From Sphingomonas parva (ex Maeng et al. 2020) (GTDB taxonomy: Bacteria > Pseudomonadota > Alphaproteobacteria > Sphingomonadales > Sphingomonadaceae): DNA of 64,000 nt. The translations under genes and the position numbers were made by a program. The DNA lies in the NCBI RefSeq assembly GCF_004564275.1, contig NZ_SPDV01000004.1, positions 25,195-89,194 of the forward strand, written 5' to 3'. Below the pieces are notes generated by a model. The model had not been told where the DNA came from. It worked only from the letters and a program-made list of their open reading frames with translations, and made no database searches. Below, piece after piece: positions 35,832-43,584 of the stretch; position 1 is the stretch's first letter, and each line of letters begins with the position of its first letter.

Positions 35832-36178
35832 GCCGGCAGCGCGCCGAGCGCGGCGGCCGCAGGGCCGAGACGCTCGCCGCCTGGTGGCTTCGCCTGAAGA
35901 TGTGGACGATCCTCGGCCGGCGGGTGCGCACGCCGGTGGGCGAGATCGATCTCGTCGCGCGGCGCGGGCGAACGCTCGCCTTCGTCGAGGTCAAGGCGCG
36001 GGGCAGCGCCGCGCAGGCGGCGCTCGCCCTCGACGACTATCGGCTCCGCCGCGTCGCGGCGGCGGCCGAAGCGCTTGTGCCGCGTTACGCCAAGGCCGGA
36101 GACACGATCAGGATCGACGCGATCTTCGTCGTGCCCGGACGCCTGCCGCGGCACGTGGCGAATATCTGGCAGGGCTGA
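35828..36178 (+). CDS. yraN: YraN family (UPF0102) nuclease-fold protein
   Basis: A 116-residue protein with the PD-(D/E)xK-like UPF0102 pattern: RGGRRAETLAAWWLRLK, GEIDLVARRGRTLAFVEVKAR (catalytic-type Asp, Glu and Lys) and ALDDYRLRRVAAAA. The exact role is unknown in most bacteria. It starts at GTG overlapping the rsmI stop and so is translated with it. Confidence 0.92.
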   Translation: MSRQRAERGGRRAETLAAWWLRLKMWTILGRRVRTPVGEIDLVARRGRTLAFVEVKARGSAAQAALALDDYRLRRVAAAAEALVPRYAKAGDTIRIDAIFVVPGRLPRHVANIWQG

Positions 36179-36423
36179 GGCGGAGCCTTGGACGTCGCCC
36201 GCCGTCGAGGCGGCATGTGGCAGGCGCGAACCATCGGGCTCGGCCCGGAGCCCGAGGCCTGATCCCGCCCCCTGCGCGAGATCCTCCGTGGGACCTGATC
36301 TCCGATCCCGAAGCTCTTGCCCGGAGCGCGGATCACGGAGATAGAGGGCGCCGGCCCTATGCTTCACCACAGCCATCCCGACGCGATCCTCGCGGCCCTA
36401 TCCGGGCAGGCCGCCCTGCCGGC

Positions 36424-37578
36424 ATGAGCGACGTGCTGATCCTCGGCGGCGGGATCGCCGGTCTCTCCGCGGCCGCGCATCTGGCACGCCACATGCGCGT
36501 GACGGTGATCGAGGCCGAGGATGCGCTCGGCTATCATTCGTCCGGCCGCAGCGTCTCGTTCAGCCATTACGGCATCGGGAACGCCGCGGTGCGCGGGCTC
36601 ACCGCCTGGAGCCGGAGCTTCTACGAAGCGCAGCCGGCCGGCTTCTGCGACACGCCCCTCGCCCGGCCGGTGCCGACCATCTATCTCGCGCGCGAAGAGA
36701 CCCTCCCCGCGCTGGAGGCGCTGCATGCGGAGATGGCCCGGTTTACCGACGCCGTCCGCTGGATCGGCCCTGCGGAGATCGAGGCGCTCTGCCCGGTGGT
36801 GCGCACCGGCGCGGGCCAGGCGGTGAAGGCGGTGCTCGACCCGACCGGGCTCAAGCTCGACGCCGACGCTTTGCTCCAGTCCTTCGCCCGGCAGGTCCGC
36901 GCCGCGGGGAGCGAGATCCTGACCGGACAGCGGATCGCGGCGATCGAAGCGACCGGCGAAGGGTGGCGGGTGCGGAGCGAGGGCGGCGAAAGCCGGACGG
37001 CCAGGATCCTGGTCAACGCCGCCGGCGCCTGGGGCGACCGGATGGCGGCGCTGGCCGGCGTGGCGCCGATCGGCCTGCAGCCCAAGCGGCGGACGATCAT
37101 CGTCGTCGATCCGCCGGCCGGCACCGACGTCTCCGCCTGGCCGTTCGTGCACAGCGCCGGCGGCGACTTCTACATGCTGCCCGAAGCGGGGCAGATCCTG
37201 GTCTCGCCGGTCGACGAGGTCGAGGACGATCCGTGCGACGCGCGGCCGGAGGACTATGACGTCGCGCTCGCCGCCCACCAGCTCGAGCAATATACCACTC
37301 TGCCGGTGCCGCGGATCGCCCATCGCTGGGCAGGGCTGCGCTCGTTCGTCGCCGACCGCGTGCCGACTGCCGGTTTCGATCGCGAGGCGCCCGGCTTCTT
37401 CTGGCTGGTCGGCCAGGGCGGCTACGGCCTCCAGACCGCCCCGGCGATGGCGGCGATCGTCGAGGCCCTGATCACCGGCAGCGCCTGGCCCGAGGGCCTC
37501 GACGCGCTCGGTGTCGGTCCCGCGCAGGTGACGCCCGATCGGCTCCGCAACGGCTCGGCGCATTCCGTCGCAACCTGA
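36424..37578 (+). CDS. DAO-family FAD-dependent oxidoreductase
   Basis: A 384-residue flavoprotein of the glycine/D-amino acid oxidase family. It has the N-terminal dinucleotide motif VLILGGGIAGLSAAAHLA, RTARILVNAAGAWGDRMA in the middle and the C-terminal FFWLVGQGGYGLQTAPAM that contacts FAD. Substrate unknown (possibly a D-amino or N-methyl amino acid, or a 2-hydroxy acid). A 22-codon open frame (36359-36427) overlaps its start as ATGA. Confidence 0.88.
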   Translation: MSDVLILGGGIAGLSAAAHLARHMRVTVIEAEDALGYHSSGRSVSFSHYGIGNAAVRGLTAWSRSFYEAQPAGFCDTPLARPVPTIYLAREETLPALEALHAEMARFTDAVRWIGPAEIEALCPVVRTGAGQAVKAVLDPTGLKLDADALLQSFARQVRAAGSEILTGQRIAAIEATGEGWRVRSEGGESRTARILVNAAGAWGDRMAALAGVAPIGLQPKRRTIIVVDPPAGTDVSAWPFVHSAGGDFYMLPEAGQILVSPVDEVEDDPCDARPEDYDVALAAHQLEQYTTLPVPRIAHRWAGLRSFVADRVPTAGFDREAPGFFWLVGQGGYGLQTAPAMAAIVEALITGSAWPEGLDALGVGPAQVTPDRLRNGSAHSVAT

Positions 37579-37668
37579 ATCGGGCCGCATCGTTCAGCGG
37601 GCGTAGCGTCGGACCCGGCGCGTACGATCGGGCTTCAGCCCCGGCCGATCTGGGTCTATGGAGAGCGG

Positions 37669-39795
37669 ATGCGTATCGACAGTCCGGGGACCTGGCAGGA
37701 TCTGCCGGCCGATCAGATGGAATTCGGCCCCGGCCCGGGAGGCGGCGAAGCGCCCCGCCAGAAGCCGTGGTGGCGGCGCTGGCGCTGGCGGCATCTGGTC
37801 CTCGCCTGCATCTCCTTGTTCATGCTCCTGGTCGCCTGGCTGGCGATCACCGCCCCCCTCTCCAAGTCGCTGCAGCCGATCGCGGCGCCGAGCCTGACCC
37901 TGCTGTCCGCCGAGGGCGAGCCGATCGCCCGCCGCGGCGCCGACATTCGCGATCCCGTCCGCATCGCCGATCTTCCGGCACACGTCCCCAATGCGTTCAT
38001 CGCCATCGAGGACAAGCGCTTCCACGACCATCTCGGCATCTCGGTCCGCGGCATCGCCCGGGCGGCGTGGCGCAACCTCGGCGCCGGCGGCGTGCGCGAG
38101 GGCGGCAGCACGATCACCCAGCAGCTCGCCAAGATCTCCTTCCTCAGCTCCGAGCGCACCGCAGGACGCAAGGCCCAGGAAGTGCTGATCGCCTTCTGGC
38201 TCGAAGCCTGGCTGACCAAGGACGAGATCCTCGAGCGCTATCTGTCCAACGTCTATTTCGGCGACAACGTCTACGGCCTGCGCGCCGCCGCCCATCATTA
38301 TTTCAGCGTCCCGCCGGAGAAATTGACCGTCGCCCAGGCGGCGATGCTCGCCGGCATGGTGAAGGCGCCGTCGCGCCTCGCCCCCACCCGCAACTACAAT
38401 CTCGCCCGCCAGCGCGGCCGCGTCGTGATCGCGGCGATGATCGAGCAGAACATGCTGACGCCCGCCCAGCGCAAGGCGCTGAAGCCGGCGCGGCTGAAGG
38501 TCGAGCCGCAGCGCGAGGTGCCGACCGGCACCTACTTCGCCGACTGGGTGCTTCCCGCCGCGCGCGCCCGCGGCGATGCCGAGGAAGGCTATGGCGCGCA
38601 GGAGGTGCAGACGACGCTCGAGGCGCGACTGCAGAAGATGGCGCTGGCGAGCATCCGCAGGGCCGGGCTTGGCCGCGCTCAGGTCGCTTTGGTCGCGATG
38701 CGGCCGGACGGCCGGGTCGTCGCCATGGTCGGCGGCAAGGATTACGCGCGCAGCCCGTTCAACCGCGCCACCCAGGCCCGGCGCCAGCCCGGCTCCACCT
38801 TCAAATTGTTCGTCTGGCTGGCTGCACTGCGCGCCGGCATGGATCCGGACGACGTGATCGAGGATACGCCGCTCCGCATCGGCGACTGGCAGCCAAAGAA
38901 TTACGGCAACCGCTACCGCGGCCGGCTGACCCTGCGCGAGGCGCTCGCCGTCTCCAGCAACGTCGGGGCGGTGCGCATCGCCCAGCGCGTCGGCATGGAC
39001 AACGTCATCCGCGCCGCCCGCGACCTTGGCGTCACCAGCCCGCTCGATCCCAACCCGAGCCTCGCGCTCGGCACCTCCGGCGTCTCCCTGCTCGAGATGA
39101 CGCGGGCCTATGCCGCCGTCGCCGCCGGCGCCTATCCGGTGCGGGCGCGCGGCCTCGCCGAGGAAGAGAAGCCTTGGTGGCAGCGCATGTGGCAGCGCTC
39201 GGTCGCCGGCGCGGCGAGCGATTCCAATTTCGACGAGATGAAGGAGATGCTCGCCGGCGTGGTCCAGCAGGGTACCGGACGGGGCGCGGCGCTGCAGGTC
39301 CCGGTCTACGGCAAGACCGGCACCAGCCAGGACAACCGCGATGCGCTTTTCATCGGCTTCACCGACGATCTCGTCGTCGGCGTCTGGGTCGGCAATGACG
39401 ACAACAGCCCGCTCGGCAACGTCGCCGGCGGCGGCCTGCCGGCGCGCATCTGGCGCGATTTCACCGCCCAGGCGATCGGCTCCCGGCCGGCGCAGCCCAC
39501 CGCCCCGCCGATCGCCGCCCCGGCCGAGGAAGTGGCCGACGGCGATGCGATCGAGGGCAATGTTTCCCTGCCGATCGAAGGCACCGGCTACGAGGTCGGC
39601 GTCGGCCTCGACGGCAACGGCTTCACCGTCTCGGTGGCGCCCGGCGCCGAACCCGGCGTGAGCGTCCAGGACGGCGGGCCGCAGCCGGCCCCCGAGGATG
39701 CCCCCGTGATCGACGCCCCGCCGGCCGCGCCGCCGCCCCGGCTCGACCGGCCGCGCGCCGCGCCGTCCGGGGAGACGCCCCAGGGCGAACAGTGA
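37669..39795 (+). CDS. Class A penicillin-binding protein (PBP1A family)
   Basis: A 708-residue bifunctional peptidoglycan synthase. Topology: basic cytoplasmic N-terminus, one transmembrane helix (about 43-62), a GT51 glycosyltransferase domain with catalytic Glu114 in FIAIEDKRFHDHLG and GGSTITQQLAK, then a transpeptidase domain with Ser376 in QPGSTFKLF (SxxK), a VSSNVG motif and KTGTSQ at Lys549. It ends in a Pro/Ala-rich tail. Its last bases overlap the DUF202 gene by GTGA. The activator-like lipoprotein at 33785 may be functionally related. Confidence 0.94.
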   Translation: MRIDSPGTWQDLPADQMEFGPGPGGGEAPRQKPWWRRWRWRHLVLACISLFMLLVAWLAITAPLSKSLQPIAAPSLTLLSAEGEPIARRGADIRDPVRIADLPAHVPNAFIAIEDKRFHDHLGISVRGIARAAWRNLGAGGVREGGSTITQQLAKISFLSSERTAGRKAQEVLIAFWLEAWLTKDEILERYLSNVYFGDNVYGLRAAAHHYFSVPPEKLTVAQAAMLAGMVKAPSRLAPTRNYNLARQRGRVVIAAMIEQNMLTPAQRKALKPARLKVEPQREVPTGTYFADWVLPAARARGDAEEGYGAQEVQTTLEARLQKMALASIRRAGLGRAQVALVAMRPDGRVVAMVGGKDYARSPFNRATQARRQPGSTFKLFVWLAALRAGMDPDDVIEDTPLRIGDWQPKNYGNRYRGRLTLREALAVSSNVGAVRIAQRVGMDNVIRAARDLGVTSPLDPNPSLALGTSGVSLLEMTRAYAAVAAGAYPVRARGLAEEEKPWWQRMWQRSVAGAASDSNFDEMKEMLAGVVQQGTGRGAALQVPVYGKTGTSQDNRDALFIGFTDDLVVGVWVGNDDNSPLGNVAGGGLPARIWRDFTAQAIGSRPAQPTAPPIAAPAEEVADGDAIEGNVSLPIEGTGYEVGVGLDGNGFTVSVAPGAEPGVSVQDGGPQPAPEDAPVIDAPPAAPPPRLDRPRAAPSGETPQGEQ

Positions 39796-40184
39796 GCGAC
39801 GGCGACAAGACGGCGCTGGCCCACGATCGGACCGATCTTGCCGAGGATCGGACGGTGCTCGCCAACGAGCGGACCTTCTCCGCCTGGATGCGCACCGGCT
39901 TCGCCGCGGTCGCGGTCGGCCTCGGCTTCCAGGCACTGTTCAGCCAGATGGCGCCGGCCTGGATCCCCAAGGCGATCGCCACCGCCTTCATGGTCAGCGC
40001 GATCTACGTGTTCCTTTCGGCCGAGCGGCGCGCCTGCGACATCCTGCATCGGCTGAAGAGCCACGAGGTGGAGACGGTGCGCTCGCGCAACCTGCGGTGG
40101 CTCAGCTGGTTCCTGGTCGCCGCGATCCTGGCGCTGATCGCGGCCCTATGGCTGCTGAAGATCGAAGGGCAAGCAGACGGCTGA
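39792..40184 (+). CDS. DUF202 (YidH family) membrane protein
   Basis: A 130-residue protein with three hydrophobic helices. The family pattern is NERTFSAWMRTGFAAVAVGLGFQALF near the N-terminus. GTG start overlapping the PBP stop. Function unknown. Confidence 0.85.
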   Translation: MSDGDKTALAHDRTDLAEDRTVLANERTFSAWMRTGFAAVAVGLGFQALFSQMAPAWIPKAIATAFMVSAIYVFLSAERRACDILHRLKSHEVETVRSRNLRWLSWFLVAAILALIAALWLLKIEGQADG

Positions 40185-40323
40185 GCGCTCAGCAGCGCCC
40201 TGCACACCCGAACGCAGCGAGCGCCACGAGCAGTGCGCCGCAACAGCTTCACCCCCGCCGATGCGCAGATGGACAGCGCATTCCCCCATCCAGGGGAAGG
40301 GAGTGTCGCTCGCACGCCAAACG

Positions 40324-40346
40324 CCCTCCCCGTTGATGGGGGAGGG
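40324..40346. repeat. Palindromic GC-rich repeat
   Basis: Arms CCCTCCCC and GGGGGAGGG around GTTGAT, followed by TCGGGTGGGGGTGGCG, the same order (palindrome, then G-rich GGGTGGG tail) as the repeat left of the DUF559 gene. A smaller hairpin, TTCCCC/GGGGAA, lies just before it at 40281-40298. It sits in the 224-base gap between the DUF202 gene and a small convergent gene. Confidence 0.65.
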
Positions 40347-40408
40347 TCGGGTGGGGGTGGCGTCAGAGAAAAGCCGCCGGAGCGGGAGACGCGCCGCGGC
40401 CGATGGGT

Positions 40409-40621
40409 TCAGGCGCGGCTTGCAGTCGTGGTGCGGCCGCTGCGGCGGTTCAGCACTTTCTTCGCCACCCAGGCGCCGCCGACGAGCAGCGCGAGCGGAC
40501 CGACCCCGCGCCGGGCGACGGCGGCGGCCCCGGCGCCGACGAGCGTGCCCTTGAGGCCGTTGTTCGCGTAACGCTCACCGATCCTGTGGCCGATGTACCC
40601 GCCGAGAAGCTTACCGAGCAT
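40409..40621 (-). CDS. Small glycine-zipper-like hypothetical protein
   Basis: A 70-residue basic protein, MLGKLLGGYIGHRIGERYANN at its start, with Gly-spaced hydrophobic stretches (GTLVGAGAAAVARRGVGPLALLVGGAW) that suggest membrane association. GGAG lies before the ATG. No named family recognised. Confidence 0.65.
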   Translation of the reverse strand: MLGKLLGGYIGHRIGERYANNGLKGTLVGAGAAAVARRGVGPLALLVGGAWVAKKVLNRRSGRTTTASRA

Positions 40622-40698
40622 GTGCGTTTCTCCAGTGTAAATGCTTGGAGAAAGAGCGTGGCGGGGTGGAATTTGTTCCAAGCGCGCGGCGCTTTGGA

Positions 40699-43023
40699 TC
40701 AATCGTCCAGGAACAGCTCGGCCGCCGCCTCGACGATCGCGTCGACGTCCAGCCGATAGACGCGATAGAGATCGTCGAGCGTGCCGGTCTGGCCGAAGCG
40801 GTCGACGCCCAGCGGACTGACGCGCTGGCCGCGCACCCCGCCCAGCCAGGAGAGCGAGGCCGGCGCGCCGTCGAGCAGGGTGACGAGGCCGGCGCCCGGC
40901 GCCAGCGGGGCGAGGAGGCGTTCGACGTGCGACGGCGCCCCAGCGCCTCGCTGCCAGCGCGCCGCCGTGCGCGCGCTCCAGCCGCGGTGGAGGAGATCGG
41001 GCGAGGTGATCGCGAGCAGGCCGAGCCCCGGCACGTCGTCCTTCAGCACCTCCCAGGCGGCGAGCGCCTCGGGAGCGAGCGCACCCGAATAGACCAGGGC
41101 CGCCTCGGCGCCCTCAGCGGGCGGCCGCAGCCAATAGCCGCCGGCGATCGCATCGGCCTTCCAGCTCTCGTCGTCGCGCTCCACCTGGCGGATCGTGCGG
41201 GTGGTGAGGCGCAGATAGACGCTCTCTCCGTCCGGCCGCTGCATCAGCCGGAAGGCCTCCTCCATCAGCAGCGCCAGCTCGTCGGCGAACGCCGGCTCGT
41301 AATGCCTGAGGCCCGGCTGGCCGAGCGCGATCAGCGGCGGGTTGATCGACTGATGGGCGCCGCCCTCCGGCCCGAGCGTCAGGCCGGACGGCGTGGCGAC
41401 CAGAAGGAAGCGCGAATCCTGGTAGCAGCCGTAGTTCAGCGCATCGAGGCCGCGGGCGATGAACGGATCGTAGACGGTGCCGATCGGGAACAGCCGGTCG
41501 CCGAACATGTCGCCGGCGAGGCCGAGCGCGGCCAGCATCAGGAACAGATTGTTCTCGGCGATGCCGAGCTCGATGTGCTGGCCGGCGGCGCCGCCGCTCC
41601 ATTTCTGCGCCGAGGGGATCTTCGCCGCGGCGAAGACGTCGGCCAGTTCCTGGCGGCGGAACAGGCCGCGCTGGTTCACCCAGGCGCCAAGATTGGTGGA
41701 GACGGTGACGTCGGGCGAGGTGGTGACGATCCGCTCTGCGAGCGCGCCGCCGATGCGCGAGAGATCGAGCAGGATGCGGCCGAACGCCGCCTGGGTGGAT
41801 TGCTCCTCGCCCGCCGGCACCGGGATCGCCGGCACCTCGGCGACGTCCCAGACGCGCTCCCGCTTGGCGCGGGCGATGCGGCTCCCCTCCACCGCCGCCT
41901 GGACCGCGGCGGCGGCATTGCCGCCAAGGCCTGCCCATTTCTCCCATTCCTCGCCCTCGGCAATGCCCATCCGCTCGCGCAGCGCGGCGATCTGGCCCGG
42001 GTTCATCAGCCCGGCATGGTTGTCCTTGTGCCCGGCGAACGGCAGGCCATAGCCCTTCACCGTATAGGCGATGAACAGCGTCGGCACCTCGTCCCGGCAA
42101 GCATCGAACGCGGCGACCAGGCTCTCGAGGTCATGGCCAGCGAGGTTGGTCATCAGCGCCTGCAGCGCCTCGTCGTCGCGCGTGTCGAGGATCGGCTTCA
42201 CCGCATCGCCGAGATCCTGGGCGAGCCGCGCCCGCCAGGCGCCGCCGCCGAGATAGGTGAGCGCGGCATAATCGGCATTGCCGCAGGCATCGATCCAGCC
42301 GCGCAGCGCCTCGCCGCCGGTCTCGGCGAAGGCCGCTTCCATCAGCCGCCCGTATTTCAGCGTCACCACCCGCCAGCCGCAGCTTGCGAAGATCTCGTCG
42401 AAGCGGCTGAACATGCGATCGGCGGTGGTCGCGTCGAGCGACTGGCGGTTGTAGTCGACGATCCACCAGCAGTTGCGGATGTCGTGCTTCGCCGCCTCGA
42501 TCAGGCATTCGTAGATATTGCCCTCGTCGAGCTCGGCGTCGCCGAGCAGAGCGACCATCCGGCCCATGTCGGCCGGCGCCATCATGCCGTGGGCGAGGAG
42601 ATAATCCTGCACCAGGCTCTGGAAGGCGGTGACCGCGACGCCGAGGCCGACCGAGCCGGTCGAGAAATCGACCGGGATCCGGTCCTTGGTCCGGCTCGGA
42701 TAGGATTGCGCGCCGCCGAAGCCGCGGAACGCCTCGAGCTGCTCGCGGCTCTGCGTGCCGAGCAGATAATGGATCGCGTGGAGCACCGGGCCGGCATGGG
42801 GCTTCACCGCCACGCGGTCGTTCGGCCCGAGCGCATGGAAATAGAGCGCCGCCATGATCGCGGTCATCGAGGCGCAGGACGCCTGGTGGCCGCCGACCTT
42901 CAGCCCGTCAGGGGACGGGCGGACGTGGTTGGCATTGTGGATCGTCCATGCGGACAGCCAGCGCAGCCGCTCGTCGAGCAGGCGCAGGGCTTCGAGATCG
43001 GGCGCGGACGTGGTCTTCAGCAT
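40699..43023 (-). CDS. Homodimeric 2-oxoacid dehydrogenase E1 (AceE/MdeB-like transketolase family)
   Basis: A 774-residue thiamine-diphosphate enzyme that looks like AceE. The N-terminal domain has HNANHVRPSPDGLKVGGHQ and the TPP-binding stretch ALLGDAELDEGN...WWIVDYNRQSLD. The middle domain has GAAGQHIELGIAENNLFLML with the catalytic-type Glu, and the C-terminal domain closes with GVDRFGQTGTLDDLY. It is shorter than AceE (about 890) and resembles MdeB, the 2-oxobutyrate dehydrogenase E1 of methionine catabolism. No E2 or E3 is directly joined to it, but a branched-chain-type E2 lies 562 bases upstream of its start on the same strand. Confidence 0.85.
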   Translation of the reverse strand: MLKTTSAPDLEALRLLDERLRWLSAWTIHNANHVRPSPDGLKVGGHQASCASMTAIMAALYFHALGPNDRVAVKPHAGPVLHAIHYLLGTQSREQLEAFRGFGGAQSYPSRTKDRIPVDFSTGSVGLGVAVTAFQSLVQDYLLAHGMMAPADMGRMVALLGDAELDEGNIYECLIEAAKHDIRNCWWIVDYNRQSLDATTADRMFSRFDEIFASCGWRVVTLKYGRLMEAAFAETGGEALRGWIDACGNADYAALTYLGGGAWRARLAQDLGDAVKPILDTRDDEALQALMTNLAGHDLESLVAAFDACRDEVPTLFIAYTVKGYGLPFAGHKDNHAGLMNPGQIAALRERMGIAEGEEWEKWAGLGGNAAAAVQAAVEGSRIARAKRERVWDVAEVPAIPVPAGEEQSTQAAFGRILLDLSRIGGALAERIVTTSPDVTVSTNLGAWVNQRGLFRRQELADVFAAAKIPSAQKWSGGAAGQHIELGIAENNLFLMLAALGLAGDMFGDRLFPIGTVYDPFIARGLDALNYGCYQDSRFLLVATPSGLTLGPEGGAHQSINPPLIALGQPGLRHYEPAFADELALLMEEAFRLMQRPDGESVYLRLTTRTIRQVERDDESWKADAIAGGYWLRPPAEGAEAALVYSGALAPEALAAWEVLKDDVPGLGLLAITSPDLLHRGWSARTAARWQRGAGAPSHVERLLAPLAPGAGLVTLLDGAPASLSWLGGVRGQRVSPLGVDRFGQTGTLDDLYRVYRLDVDAIVEAAAELFLDD

Positions 43024-43082
43024 GGGGGCGCTTTAGCGGGGAAGACGGTGGCGCGATAGCGGGTGGCTCTCGCCGACCGGTC

Positions 43083-43117
43083 CCCCTCCCTGGAAGGGAG
43101 GGGTTAGGGGTGGGTGC
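43083..43117 (-). repeat. Left inverted copy of palindromic repeat flanking DUF559 gene
   Basis: Stem CCCCTCCC/GGGAGGGG with loop TGGAA, then TTAGGGGTGGGTGC. Its reverse complement matches the copy at 43495-43529 at 34 of 35 positions. It lies 32 bases before the DUF559 start. Confidence 0.85.
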
Positions 43118-43148
43118 GCGAAGCGCTCACGGGTGGTAGTCTCACGCA

Positions 43149-43556
43149 ATGTGGTGGCGGGTCGATCCAAAGCGGAAGCGGCGGGCACGCGAACTGCGCT
43201 CGGACGCGACGGACCAGGAGCGCGCGCTGTGGCGCCTGCTCTCCCGCTATCGCCCGAAGTTCACGCGGCAGCTGCCGATCGGGCAATTCTACGCGGATCT
43301 CGCCTGTCGAGAAGCGAAGCTCGTCGTCGAGCTCGACGGCAGTCAGCATATCGAGTCTGAGTACGATGCAGAGCGCACGCGCTTCCTTGAAGCCGAAGGC
43401 TGGACCGTCATCCGCTTCTGGAATTCCGACGTGAACACCAATGCCGACGGCGTCGCCGAAGCGATCCTTCAGAAGGCCGCCGAGTGCCTCGGCGGCACCC
43501 ACCCCCAACCCCTCCCTTCCAGGGAGGGGAGAAAGCGGCGGCCACGCCTGCGCTAG
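43149..43556 (+). CDS. DUF559 (Vsr-like endonuclease fold) protein
   Basis: A 135-residue protein with a complete DUF559 domain: RARELRSDATDQERALW at the start, FTRQLPIGQFYADLACREAKLVVELDGSQH (the DxA...E-x-DG-xxH nuclease-like core), then FLEAEGWTVIRFWNSDV. Residues after about 115 (GGTHPQPLPSREG) are encoded by a palindromic repeat that runs into the gene end, so the native C-terminus has been replaced or extended. DUF559 is related to very-short-patch-repair nucleases, but no function is proven. It is bracketed by inverted copies of the repeat. Confidence 0.9.
   Translation: MWWRVDPKRKRRARELRSDATDQERALWRLLSRYRPKFTRQLPIGQFYADLACREAKLVVELDGSQHIESEYDAERTRFLEAEGWTVIRFWNSDVNTNADGVAEAILQKAAECLGGTHPQPLPSREGRKRRPRLR
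43495..43529 (+). repeat. Right inverted copy of palindromic repeat, inside DUF559 coding end
   Basis: GCACCCACCCCCAACC leads into stem CCCCTCCC/GGGAGGGG with loop TTCCA. It is 34 of 35 identical (inverted) to 43083-43117 and encodes the last residues THPQPLPSREG of the DUF559 protein. Confidence 0.85.
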
Positions 43557-43582
43557 CCACCCGCGGCTCTGCCGCGGGTGGC
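43556..43582. terminator. Strong hairpin between DUF559 and E2 genes
   Basis: A perfect 12-base stem GCCACCCGCGGC/GCCGCGGGTGGC with loop TCT, placed 2 bases past the end of the E2 gene on the minus strand and touching the DUF559 stop on the plus strand. Probable bidirectional terminator, without a T-run. Confidence 0.6.
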
Positions 43583-43584
43583 GT

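Noticed and set aside
40261..40370. CRISPR-like short repeats
   Set aside because: Only two dissimilar hairpins with no regular spacing. They are palindromic intergenic repeats.
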